Source: Candidatus Kaistia colombiensis
Lineage (GTDB): Bacteria > Pseudomonadota > Alphaproteobacteria > Rhizobiales > Kaistiaceae
DNA length: 64,000 nucleotides
NCBI GenBank assembly: GCA_029203105.1
Contig: CP119318.1
Coordinates: forward strand, 944,501-1,008,500
Reading direction: 5' to 3'
Numbering within the stretch: position 1 is the stretch's first letter; every line of letters begins with the position of its first letter. A model generated the notes under the pieces. It was not told where the DNA came from. It ran no database searches and saw only the letters and a list, made by a program, of their open reading frames with translations. The translations under genes and the position numbers were made by a program. Below are positions 56,460 through 64,000 of this stretch, in pieces.

Positions 56460-56831
56460 TTACTTCGAACGGCAACGACCGGTCTTGGTCGTTTCCTTGT
56501 CGCCATCGTCATAGGCGATGCCGATCTTCTCGCCGGCGAGCGAGGCGATCTTGCCGCTGTACCAGGTGCCGGCGCCCTGGAAGTTGCATTCGACCTTCGT
56601 GCCGATGCGCCAGTCATAGGGGCGGACGGCGCTGAGCTTTACCGTCTCCCGATCGCCGTCGTCGTAGCGAACGGTGATGTTGCCGCCCTGCAGTTTCTCG
56701 ATGACGCCCGGAAACCAGTAGCCGGCATTCTTGTAGTTGCCGAGAACCCAATCGCCCGCCGTCTGGGCGCTCGCGCCGCCGATGCCGGCCAAAATAATGC
56801 CTGCTGCCAGCCAAATAGAAGTCGACTTCAC
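56460..56831 (-). CDS. Secreted Tudor-like/agenet-like repeat protein
   Basis: 123 residues. A signal peptide (IWLAAGIILAGIGGASAQ) is followed by two similar beta-barrel repeats: WVLGNYKNAGYWFPGVIEKL with VRYDDGDRE, and VECNFQGAGTWYSGKIASL with IAYDDGDKE. This resembles the Tudor/agenet fold, which is unusual in a secreted bacterial protein. I place the start at GTG 56831, with GGGGG nine bases upstream. It lies between the URC4 and URC1-like genes in the same direction but need not share their function. Confidence 0.72.
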   Translation of the reverse strand: MKSTSIWLAAGIILAGIGGASAQTAGDWVLGNYKNAGYWFPGVIEKLQGGNITVRYDDGDRETVKLSAVRPYDWRIGTKVECNFQGAGTWYSGKIASLAGEKIGIAYDDGDKETTKTGRCRSK

Positions 56832-56952
56832 CCTGATATCCCCCCGAGGACGAATCCTTTGACAACCCCTGATTGGGTTGAGCGGACTGGCATATAGGGG
56901 CCAACATAAATGGCGCATGAACGAGATGACGAGCCGGCCGAACTCGCCGCCG

Positions 56953-58212
56953 TCAGTATTCTTCCAGCGGCCGGCCGATCGTATGGGCGAGATCGTCGGC
57001 CGAAGGCGGGGCGTCGGCGGTGAAATAGCCGGCCGCCTTCTTCGCCTCCATCTCGACGCGGGCGTCGATCGGGATCAGTGCATCCGGCAGCGCCACCCGC
57101 TCGCGGATCTCGATGCCGGAGCTGGTGATGGCGTCATACTTCATGTCGGACATCGAGACGAAGCGGTCGATCCTGGTGATGCCGAGCCAGTGCAGGATGT
57201 CCGGCATCAATTGCTGGAAGCGCGCGTCCTGCACCCCGGCGACGCATTCGGTGCGCTCGAAATAGGTCGCCGCCTGGTCGCCGCCCGCCTGCCGCTTGCG
57301 GGCGTTGTAGACGAGGAACTTCGTCACCTCGCCGAGCGCGCGGCCTTCCTTGCGATTGTAGACGATCAGCCCGACGCCGCCGGCCTGCGCCTCCTTCACC
57401 GCCTCCTCGATGCCGTGCACCAGATAGGGCCGGCAGGTGCAGATGTCGGAGCCGAACACGTCGGAGCCGTTGCACTCGTCATGCACGCGGCAGGCGAGGT
57501 GGCGCGTCGGGTCGGCCAGCGCGGCGGGGTCGCCGAAGATATAGAGCGTGATGCCGCCGATCGGCGGCAGGAAAACCTCGAGGTCGGGCCGGGTGACCAG
57601 TTCGGGATACATGCCGCCCGTCTGTTCGAACAGCGTGCGGCGCAATTGCTCCTCGCTGACGCCGAAGCGGCCGGCGATGCCCGGCAGGTGCCAGACCGGG
57701 TCGATCGCCGCCTTGGTGACGGCGACATCGCCGTTCTCGTGCACGATTCCGCCGTCGATCGGGATCCGCTTGAGCCGGATCGCCTCGTGCAGCTCGATCA
57801 TGGTGAGCCGCGCCCTGGTGACGGCGATGGTCGGGCGAATGTCGACGCCCTCGGCGATCCGGTCGGCAAAGATCTCGGCGGCGAGATGGCCGAACGGGTC
57901 GAGCGAGACGATCCGCCCCGGTTCCGCCCATCGCGGATGCGGCCCGATCGGCGTGACCGGCGCGGTGTTGCGGAAATCGGGGCGCTGGATCGGGTTCAGC
58001 GCGCCGGAGGAAACGGCAAGCGCGCGATAGAGCGAGTAGGAGCCGCCATGCGTGCCGATCGTGTTGCGGTCGGAAGGGTTTGACACCGTGCCGATGACGG
58101 GGCCGCGTCGTCGCGGGTCGGCGTCGCCCCAGCGGATCGGGAAACGAACCGGCGCCTGGGCGCCCGGATGCGAGGTGAGACGGATATGCGTCGAACGGTT
58201 GATCGTCGTCAT
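56953..58212 (-). CDS. GTP cyclohydrolase II-like protein, URC1 type
   Basis: 419 residues. The zinc/catalytic region reads CRVHDECNGSDVFGSDICTC, matching the cyclohydrolase II cysteines, but the flanking CRPYL and the long N-terminal domain (about 190 residues) fit the URC1 subgroup of uracil catabolism and not RibA of riboflavin synthesis. With URC4 (DUF1688) next door and upp in the window, it probably opens the ring of a uridine derivative. ATG 58212 starts MTTINRSTH. Confidence 0.85.
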   Translation of the reverse strand: MTTINRSTHIRLTSHPGAQAPVRFPIRWGDADPRRRGPVIGTVSNPSDRNTIGTHGGSYSLYRALAVSSGALNPIQRPDFRNTAPVTPIGPHPRWAEPGRIVSLDPFGHLAAEIFADRIAEGVDIRPTIAVTRARLTMIELHEAIRLKRIPIDGGIVHENGDVAVTKAAIDPVWHLPGIAGRFGVSEEQLRRTLFEQTGGMYPELVTRPDLEVFLPPIGGITLYIFGDPAALADPTRHLACRVHDECNGSDVFGSDICTCRPYLVHGIEEAVKEAQAGGVGLIVYNRKEGRALGEVTKFLVYNARKRQAGGDQAATYFERTECVAGVQDARFQQLMPDILHWLGITRIDRFVSMSDMKYDAITSSGIEIRERVALPDALIPIDARVEMEAKKAAGYFTADAPPSADDLAHTIGRPLEEY

Positions 58213-58613
58213 GATGCCCCAGCGGACCGGCCTGCGAGAGCGCGTCAGAATGAGCCGTGCCGCTACGGAAGGGAAGAAGAATCGCATGTTCGGAGGGGCG
58301 TCGAGACGCGACATTTCGGCAGGCCGGCACAGCTTTCATCTCTCCCTCAGGGAGAGGTCGACGGCCGGAGGCCGGCGGGTGAGGGTTTACGGCCTCGCAA
58401 GGCCTGCTCCCCGCAATTCCATGTTCGGATGGTTCCCTAAACCCTCTCCCGGAGCTTCGCTCCGACCTCTCCCTCAGGGAGAGGTGAAGATGGAACTCAT
58501 GCCCCGGAACTCGGCTGAATGGATCCCGGGTCTCCGCCCGGGATGACGCCGGAGGGTCTTTTTCCTTTGCGTCCAAAGGACCCCTCCCGCGTGCGGGAGG
58601 GGTCGGGCGTCAC
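58213..58613. repeat. Intergenic stretch with palindromic repeat copy B and a GTCATCCC-type hairpin
   Basis: No gene is visible. Copy B (58338-58485) is bounded by ATCTCTCCCTCAGGGAGAGGT and ACCTCTCCCTCAGGGAGAGG-T palindromes. Its left arm carries CGACGGCCGGAGGCCGGCGG and its right arm CCCGGAGCTTCGCTCCG, the reverse of copy A, while the centre (GGTTTACGGCCTC ... GGTTCCCTAAAC) keeps the orientation of copy A. About 30 extra bases lie in the centre. A TGAATGGATCCCGGG ... CCCGGGATGACG hairpin follows at 58516-58548. Confidence 0.88.
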
Positions 58614-59628
58614 TCACCCCGTACGACTGAAGCGGAACAGGGTTTCCTGGCGGTAGGTCTCGCCGGGACGCAAAATGGCGTCCGGGAAGTCCTTCTGGTT
58701 CGGCGCGTCCGGGAACAGCTGCGCTTCCAGGCAGAGGCCGGAATTGGCGCTGTAGATCTCGCCACTCAGGCCCGGGTCCTTCGCCTTGGTCATCTGGCCG
58801 CCATAGAACTGCACGCCGGGTTCGGTCGAGGTGACGTCAAGCGCCAGGCCGCTCTTCGACGAAGCGAGGCGGGCGAGGGTGTGCGGCGTGGCAGTCTTTT
58901 CGCGGGTGACGACGAAATTGTGGTCGTAGCTGTCGACGACGCCGTCATGCCCTTCGCCGACCCGGCGGCCGGCGCGGAAGTCATAAGGCGTACCCTCGAC
59001 GGGGCGGAATTCGCCGGTGGGGATCTTGCCGGCGTCGACCGGCAGGTAGGTCTCCGCGGGAATCGTCAGGATATGGTCGCGAATCGTGCCGGCGCCGTCG
59101 AGGTTGAAATAGCTGTGCTGCGCCAGATTGACCGGCGTCGGCTTGTCGGTCGTGGCGGTGATCGACGGTGCGAAGCGTGCCGGGGGCATCGATCGAATAG
59201 GTCAGCTCGATCTCGATCTTGCCGGGATAGCCTTCATCGCCATCGTCGCCGGTGATGCCGAGCGTGACACTCGACGCATCGGCACGGACCAGCTTCCAGA
59301 CGCGCGTGCCAAATCCCCTGAAGCCGCCATGCAGATGGTTCGGCGCCTCGTTCGGCGACACCTGGAAATCCTGGCCGTCAATCGTGAAGCGGCCACCGGC
59401 GATACGGTTGGCGAAACGGCCGGCGACGGCGCCGAAATAGTTGGGATTGCGAAGGTAGCCCTCGATCGTGTCGTAGCCGAGCACGAGCGGATGCGGCACC
59501 CCGGCGAGGCGGATATCCTGGATCACGGCGCCATAGGTCAGGATCGTCGCCGTCAGGTCGCCATGGGCGATGGTGACGGCTTCGACGGCGGTACCATCCG
59601 GCAGGGCGCCGAAGGAGCGGGCGGACAT
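58614..59628 (-). pseudogene. galM: Aldose 1-epimerase (galactose mutarotase), one frame break
   Basis: The N-terminal 150 residues (FGALPDGTAVEAVTI, GRFANRIAGGRFTIDG, PNHLHGGFRGFGTRVW) and the C-terminal 190 (LAQHSYFNLDGAG, YDHNFVV, EPGVQFYGG, GLCLEAQLFPDAPNQKDFPD) are in different frames that join near 59180, beside a CCCCC run. The active-site histidines (HLHGG, QHSYF) and glutamate region are present, so the protein would be complete with one base removed. A homopolymer error or a recent frameshift are both possible. Confidence 0.85.
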
Positions 59629-59719
59629 GGCAAATAATCTCCGGGATGCAGCTGGGTGGTAGAGGGTGACCGGGTGAAGCCTCCCCCGCGTGCGGGAGAG
59701 GCGGAGACGGGAGGCTTGT

Positions 59720-61219
59720 TCAGATCGTCTGGTTGTAGGCGCCGACCTCGGGGTTTTCGCGCAAGGTCTCGTCGACGGCCTTGAAGATCTCGTGCATGCG
59801 CGCCTCGGAGACCGGGCTTTCGACGACGACGACCAGTTCCGGCTTGTTCGACGAGGCGCGGACGAGGCCCCAGGTGCCGTCCTCGGTGACGACGCGGACG
59901 CCATTGACAGTGACGAGGTCGACGATCTTCTGACCGGCGACCAGTTCGCCCTTCGCCCTCTTTTCTTCGAAGCGCTTCACCACCTTGTCGATCACGCCAT
60001 ACTTGGTCTCGTCGTCGCAATGCGGCGACATGGTCGGCGAGCCCCAGGTCTTGGGCAGGGCGTTCTTCAGATCGGCCATGGTCTTGCCGGGGTTGCGGTC
60101 GAGCATGTCGAGGATGGCGAAGGCCGAGACCAGACCGTCGTCATAGCCGCGGCCGATCGGCCGGTTGAAGAAGTAGTGGCCGGATTTCTCGAAGCCGGCG
60201 AGCGCGTCGAGCGCGTGAACGCGGCGCTTCAGGTAGGAATGGCCGGTCTTCCAGTAGTCGGCCTTGGCGCCATTGGCGATCAGCACCGGATCGGTGGCGA
60301 ACAGGCCGGTCGATTTGACGTCGACGACGAAGGTCGAATTCGGGTGCAGCGCCGACAGGTCGCGCGCCAGCATGACGCCGACCTTGTCGGCGAAGATCTC
60401 CTCGCCCTCATTGTCGACGACGCCGCAGCGGTCGCCGTCGCCGTCGAAGCCGAGGCCGACGGCCGCGCCATGCTCGAGCACCGCATCGCGGATCGCGTGC
60501 AGCATCTTCATGTCTTCGGGGTTCGGATTGTAGCGCGGGAAGGTGTAGTCGAGATCGGCATCCATCGGGATGACCTCGGCGCCGATCATTTCCAGCGCCT
60601 TGGGCGCGAAGGCGCCGGCCGTGCCGTTGCCGCAGGCGGCGATCACCTTGATCGGGTGCTTGAGCTTCGGCCGGTTGGTGATGTCGGCGAGATAGCGCGC
60701 CGGGAAGTTCTCGTGGAAGACGTAGGAGCCGCCGCCGCGCAAGTCGAAGGCCGCTTTCAGCACGATTTCCTTCAGCCGGCTCATCTCGTCCGGGCCGAAG
60801 GTCAGCGGCCGCGCCGCGCCCATCTTGACGCCGGTCCAGCCATTCTCGTTGTGCGAGGCGGTGACCATGGCGACGGCCGGCACGTCGAGATCGAACTGGG
60901 CGAAATAGGCCATCGGCGTCACGGCGAGGCCGATGTCGTGCACCTTGACGCCTGAAGCCATCAGGCCGTTGACGAGCGCCAGCTTGATCGAGGCGGAATA
61001 GGAGCGGAAATCGTGGCCCGTCACCAGCTCGCGCGGAACGCCGAGCTCGCCGAGCAGGGTGCCGAGCCCCATGCCGAGCGCCTGCACGCCCATCAGGTTG
61101 ATCTCGTCCCCGAACAGCCAGCGCGCGTCATATTCCCGGAAGCCGGTCGGTTTCACCATCGGCTTCGATTCGAAGTCGTAGGTATTTGGGACAAGCTTGG
61201 GTACCGGCTTCGGAAACAT
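59720..61219 (-). CDS. Phosphomannomutase/phosphoglucomutase
   Basis: 499 residues, four-domain phosphohexomutase. The phosphoserine loop is MVTASHNENGWTG, the metal loop is GFDGDGDRCG, the sugar-binding loop is KTGHSYLKRR and the phosphate-binding loop is RASSNKPELVVVVES. It interconverts hexose 1- and 6-phosphates for exopolysaccharide or lipopolysaccharide precursors. Subgroup specificity (AlgC-like) is a guess. Confidence 0.92.
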   Translation of the reverse strand: MFPKPVPKLVPNTYDFESKPMVKPTGFREYDARWLFGDEINLMGVQALGMGLGTLLGELGVPRELVTGHDFRSYSASIKLALVNGLMASGVKVHDIGLAVTPMAYFAQFDLDVPAVAMVTASHNENGWTGVKMGAARPLTFGPDEMSRLKEIVLKAAFDLRGGGSYVFHENFPARYLADITNRPKLKHPIKVIAACGNGTAGAFAPKALEMIGAEVIPMDADLDYTFPRYNPNPEDMKMLHAIRDAVLEHGAAVGLGFDGDGDRCGVVDNEGEEIFADKVGVMLARDLSALHPNSTFVVDVKSTGLFATDPVLIANGAKADYWKTGHSYLKRRVHALDALAGFEKSGHYFFNRPIGRGYDDGLVSAFAILDMLDRNPGKTMADLKNALPKTWGSPTMSPHCDDETKYGVIDKVVKRFEEKRAKGELVAGQKIVDLVTVNGVRVVTEDGTWGLVRASSNKPELVVVVESPVSEARMHEIFKAVDETLRENPEVGAYNQTI

Positions 61220-61438
61220 ACAGAACTCCCGTTCGAAAAGGCTGGAGGGGAGATTGGCGCGGAAATCGTTGCCGAAGCAACACCACAGCCGGGCGTCGCG
61301 GGTGGCAAGGGATTGAAATCAGCGCAAAACGATCGGCGAGGGGAGGGCGCGGACGAGTGCTTGACGCTTCCCGCGAGGCCCGCCTAACGTCCCGCCGGTC
61401 TTTCAACCGTCCAATCCGCCCCGCATGGAGTGCCTCGC

Positions 61439-62398
61439 TTGGCCCAGAAGCTCATTCTCGACGTCGACACCGGAACCGACGACGCCGTCGCCATCATGCT
61501 GGCGGCGCTGCATCCGGAAATCGAGCTGGTCGGCGTCACCACCGTCAACGGCAATGTCGAGGTCAAGTTCTGCACCGACAACACGCTGCGCGTGCTCGAC
61601 CATATCGGCCGCTCCGACATTCCCGTCTATGAGGGTTCGAACCGGCCCTTCGTGCGCGACAATTTCCCCGTCGCGCGCGGCGTCACCGACCAGGCGTCGA
61701 AGTTCCATGTCGAGACGCTGCCGGTGCCGGCGGCGAAGTCGAAGAAGGCCGACAAGGGCGCCGTCGACTATCTGGTCGAGACCTATCGCAACGCCAGGGA
61801 GCCGATCGTGCTGATGCCGGTCGGCCCGCTCACCAACATCGCGGCGGCGCTCGCCGCCGATCCGGATTTCGCCAAGCGCGTGCCGGAACTGATCATCATG
61901 GGCGGCGGGCACGAGATCGGCAACATGACGCCGTCGGCCGAGTTCAACATCTGGGCCGACCCGGAAGCGGCGGCGCGGGTCTTCAATGCCGGCTTCGAGA
62001 AGGTGACGCTGGTGACGCTCGACGCGACGCACCGGGCGCTGGTCTCCTATGCCGATTGCGACCGCCTCGCCATGCTCGGCACCCCGGCCGCCCAGGCGAC
62101 CTCGGACATCGTCCGCTTCCGCATCGAGATGCACGACATCGCGCAGAAGATGGACGTGCTCGGCACCGCCCCGGTGCATGACGCCGTCTGCGTCGCCTAT
62201 CTGGTCGACCGCTCGATCCTGACGACCCGGCACCTGCATGTCGACGTCGAGACCGGCGGCGCGCTCACCGTCGGCCGCACGGTCATCGATACGCATTTCC
62301 GCGGCAATCGCGCCCCCAACGCCGAAGTCGCCTTCGACGCCGATCCGAAGCGCTTCGTCGACATGCTGGCCGATATCTTTTCGCGCCCGCACGGGTAA
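61439..62398 (+). CDS. Inosine-uridine preferring nucleoside hydrolase family protein
   Basis: About 319 residues. The calcium-binding N-terminal DVDTGTDDAVAIMLA, then VTTVNGNVEV, the LMPVGPLTNIAAAL loop and a late VHDAVCVAYL with the catalytic-region histidine and aspartate are present. It hydrolyses ribonucleosides to base and ribose. TTG 61439 is favoured by GGAG eight bases upstream; GTG 61430 is the alternative. It fits the nucleoside theme of the window (deoB, upp, deaminase, URC pair). Confidence 0.9.
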   Translation: MAQKLILDVDTGTDDAVAIMLAALHPEIELVGVTTVNGNVEVKFCTDNTLRVLDHIGRSDIPVYEGSNRPFVRDNFPVARGVTDQASKFHVETLPVPAAKSKKADKGAVDYLVETYRNAREPIVLMPVGPLTNIAAALAADPDFAKRVPELIIMGGGHEIGNMTPSAEFNIWADPEAAARVFNAGFEKVTLVTLDATHRALVSYADCDRLAMLGTPAAQATSDIVRFRIEMHDIAQKMDVLGTAPVHDAVCVAYLVDRSILTTRHLHVDVETGGALTVGRTVIDTHFRGNRAPNAEVAFDADPKRFVDMLADIFSRPHG

Positions 62399-62787
62399 AG
62401 CGTTTTCGGCGAAGCGGTTACCGGTTCGCGTGAAGGAAACGCGATCGAGCAAAGAGTTAGAGCCGTTCAACGTTTCCATGAAGCAATGAACGGCTCCAGG
62501 GCTTCGTCACACTCGGAATCGCGTGGCGGCGGCGCCTGCGCTTCCGCCGCTCTGCCACGCTCCGGCGCACTCCCACACTCTGGCGTCATCCCCGCGAAGG
62601 CGGGGATGCATAGAGCCGCGTTGGCGGGAGTCTTCCGCGGAATTGGCACGGCTGAATGGATCCCGGGCCAAGTCCGGGATGACGGCGAGCGTGCCGATGC
62701 CGCGAGCTACGAGCCCTTGCTTGCCTCAGGGATCGCGGAGAACATCAACCCGTACTCCCCGTCATCCCTGCGAAAGCAGGGATCCAT
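62399..62787. repeat. Cluster of intergenic repeats before the FkbM gene
   Basis: This region contains no gene. At 62399-62447 lies a copy of the CGTTTTCGGCGAAGCGG / CCGGTTCGCGTGAAGGAAAC element seen inverted at 36226. A hairpin GAGCCGTTCA / TGAACGGCTC follows (62460-62469, 62487-62496). Then come three GTCATCCC-type palindromes: 62585-62610 (GTCATCCCCGCGAAGGCGG), 62653-62684 (TGGATCCCGGG ... TCCGGGATGACG) and 62761-62787 (GTCATCCCTGCGAAAGCAGG). Confidence 0.85.
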
Positions 62788-62968
62788 GCAGCCGCTGCGG
62801 CGATTTCGGTCTGACTGCGCATATTCCTTCGAGTGGAGAGTCGTACCGGCCTCCTCCTTGCGGCGTAGCAGACCCCTCCAATTGCCCTGCCGGCTCCACC
62901 AGCGGGCGAAAAGACGCCAGCCGCCCGCCTGCTATTCTCGAGCTTTCCTGTCGAGGATTGGACGGCCG

Positions 62969-63844
62969 ATGGGCGCACTGCGCGTTTTGAACGGAATCCT
63001 CAGCCATCCGCTCAACCGGCCGGCGCGCGCCGCGGCGGTGGGTCGGTTGATCCGCTGGCAGCTCGCCGCGCGCGCCATGCGCTCCGGCATCGCCTTGCCC
63101 TTCGTCGACGACACGGTGCTGCTGGCGCGCCATGGCATGACCGGCGCCACCGGCAACTGGTATTGCGGGCTGCACGAGCATGTCGAGATGGCCTTCGTGC
63201 TGCACATACTGCGGCCGGGCGCGCTGTTCGTCGATGTCGGCGCCAATATCGGCAGCTACACGATCCTGGCGGCGGCGACAGGCGCCGACGTCGTGGCGAT
63301 CGAGCCGATCCCCTCGACCTTCGAGAACCTCGCCGCCAACGTCGCGCTGAACGGCTTCGGTGCCCGGGTCGTGCGCTGGCATGGCGGCGTCGGGGATCGG
63401 GCGGGGACGCTGCACTTCACCGCCGCGCACGACACCATGAACCACGTCGTCGATGGCGACGACGGCGAACCGTCGATCTCGGTCGAGGTGAGGCCGCTCG
63501 ACGACATCCTCGGCGGCCGGCGGCCACGGCTGATCAAGATCGACGTCGAGGGTTACGAATTGCCTGTCCTGCGTGGCGCGTCGGCGGCGCTGGCGGACCC
63601 GGACCTGCTGGCGCTGGTGGTCGAGACCAACGGATCGGGCGCCCGCTACGGCGTCGACGGGCACGAGATCTTTGCCCTTCTCGGCCGCTTCGGCTTCGAG
63701 CCGGTTGGCTATGATCCGTTCTCGCACCGCCTCGGCGACGCCGGCCCCAATGGCGACAACACGATCTTCGTGCGCGATGCCGAGCAGGTGGCGGCGCTCT
63801 GCGCGGGGGCGCCGCGCTACCGGCTTGTCAACGGCACGATCTGA
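62969..63844 (+). CDS. FkbM-family SAM-dependent methyltransferase
   Basis: 291 residues. The SAM site is LFVDVGANIGSYTILAAAT, followed by VVAIEPIPSTFENLAANV and the FkbM tail LIKIDVEGYELPVLRGAS. FkbM enzymes O-methylate sugars or polyketides; in this setting a surface glycan is likely. ATG 62969 is the first start with family-like sequence (MGALRVLNGIL). The open frame upstream runs through intergenic repeats and is not part of the gene. Confidence 0.85.
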   Translation: MGALRVLNGILSHPLNRPARAAAVGRLIRWQLAARAMRSGIALPFVDDTVLLARHGMTGATGNWYCGLHEHVEMAFVLHILRPGALFVDVGANIGSYTILAAATGADVVAIEPIPSTFENLAANVALNGFGARVVRWHGGVGDRAGTLHFTAAHDTMNHVVDGDDGEPSISVEVRPLDDILGGRRPRLIKIDVEGYELPVLRGASAALADPDLLALVVETNGSGARYGVDGHEIFALLGRFGFEPVGYDPFSHRLGDAGPNGDNTIFVRDAEQVAALCAGAPRYRLVNGTI

Positions 63845-63850
63845 GGCCGG

Positions 63851-64000
63851 TCACCCACGCCGCACCACCGGCGTCGATGGCACGTCGAAGCGGCGGATGC
63901 CCTTCGCCGCCGCTTCGTCGAGCGCGTCCTCGTAGCCGGCGTCGGCGTAGCGCATAACGCCGAGCGCGGTGTCGTTGGTGAGCGCGCGCGACAGCCGCTC
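63851..64000 (-). CDS. C-terminus of a probable urocanate hydratase (partial)
   Basis: 49 residues before the stop, cut by the window edge. The sequence ERLSRALTNDTALGVMRYA, then DAGYEDALDEA, resembles the HutU C-terminus (a VL-ND-ATGVMRHADAGY pattern). If correct, histidine degradation genes lie beyond the window. Only the tail is visible, so the call is tentative. Confidence 0.6.
   Translation of the reverse strand, partial: ERLSRALTNDTALGVMRYADAGYEDALDEAAAKGIRRFDVPSTPVVRRG

Overview
The window reads as a high-GC chromosome segment of an alphaproteobacterium, most likely order Hyphomicrobiales (Rhizobiales). This rests on an Irr-type Fur regulator, the bacterioferritin/Bfd pair, the small YggT/DUF167 pair, a tRNA-Ala(CGC), and several families of intergenic palindromic repeats of a kind common in that order. 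A genus such as Kaistia is only a guess.

Positions 1-16310 hold a catabolic island. It begins with a three-component Rieske oxygenase system (oxygenase, [3Fe-4S]-type ferredoxin, FAD reductase) and an unknown 151-residue protein. A divergent LysR regulator follows, then a BMP-family ABC importer (ATPase, two permeases, binding protein) with a structured leader. The operon continues with DUF1116, an amidase, DUF2237, a crotonase, an arylmalonate-decarboxylase/maleate-isomerase relative and a dihydropyrimidinase-type ring-opening enzyme. Together these suggest import, oxygenation, hydrolytic ring opening and amide/ureide processing of a nitrogen heterocycle. The substrate cannot be read from the sequence.

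A complete nikABCDE nickel importer converges on that operon and carries a perfect GTATGA-N16-TCATAC NikR-type box upstream of nikA. Next come a copper/cytochrome-oxidase assembly set (DUF2946-like, PCuAC, SCO1), a tandem hotdog thioesterase, remnants of a second NikB/NikC-like permease pair, and a MetA-like outer-membrane protein with a sulfatase and a frame-disrupted DUF1254 protein.

From 30.6 kb the region is mostly core: tRNA-Ala, yggT, DUF167, ppa, typA, a MarR gene with an excellent promoter/operator and terminator, a PhnD-like binding protein, a purine/pyrimidine salvage block (add-like, deoB, upp), a MoeB/HesA protein, and a LacI regulator with three operator-like palindromes. Then come a D-2-hydroxyacid dehydrogenase, an SH3 protein, irr, argG, a GT39/PAP2 lipid-modification pair, bfr/bfd and a CO-dehydrogenase-like set (coxG, coxS, coxM) lacking its large subunit. 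Two RNA methyltransferases, lspA, a URC-type uracil catabolism pair (DUF1688 URC4 and a GTP cyclohydrolase II-like URC1), galM, a phosphohexomutase, a nucleoside hydrolase, an FkbM methyltransferase and the tail of a probable urocanate hydratase complete the window.

A cross-cutting observation is that typA, argG, a dehydrogenase gene, a DUF1254 gene, urc4 and galM are broken by single-base indels, while most neighbours are intact. Because typA and argG are conserved and some wrong words recur, sequence error is more likely than true decay. The affected genes are annotated over their full inferred span.
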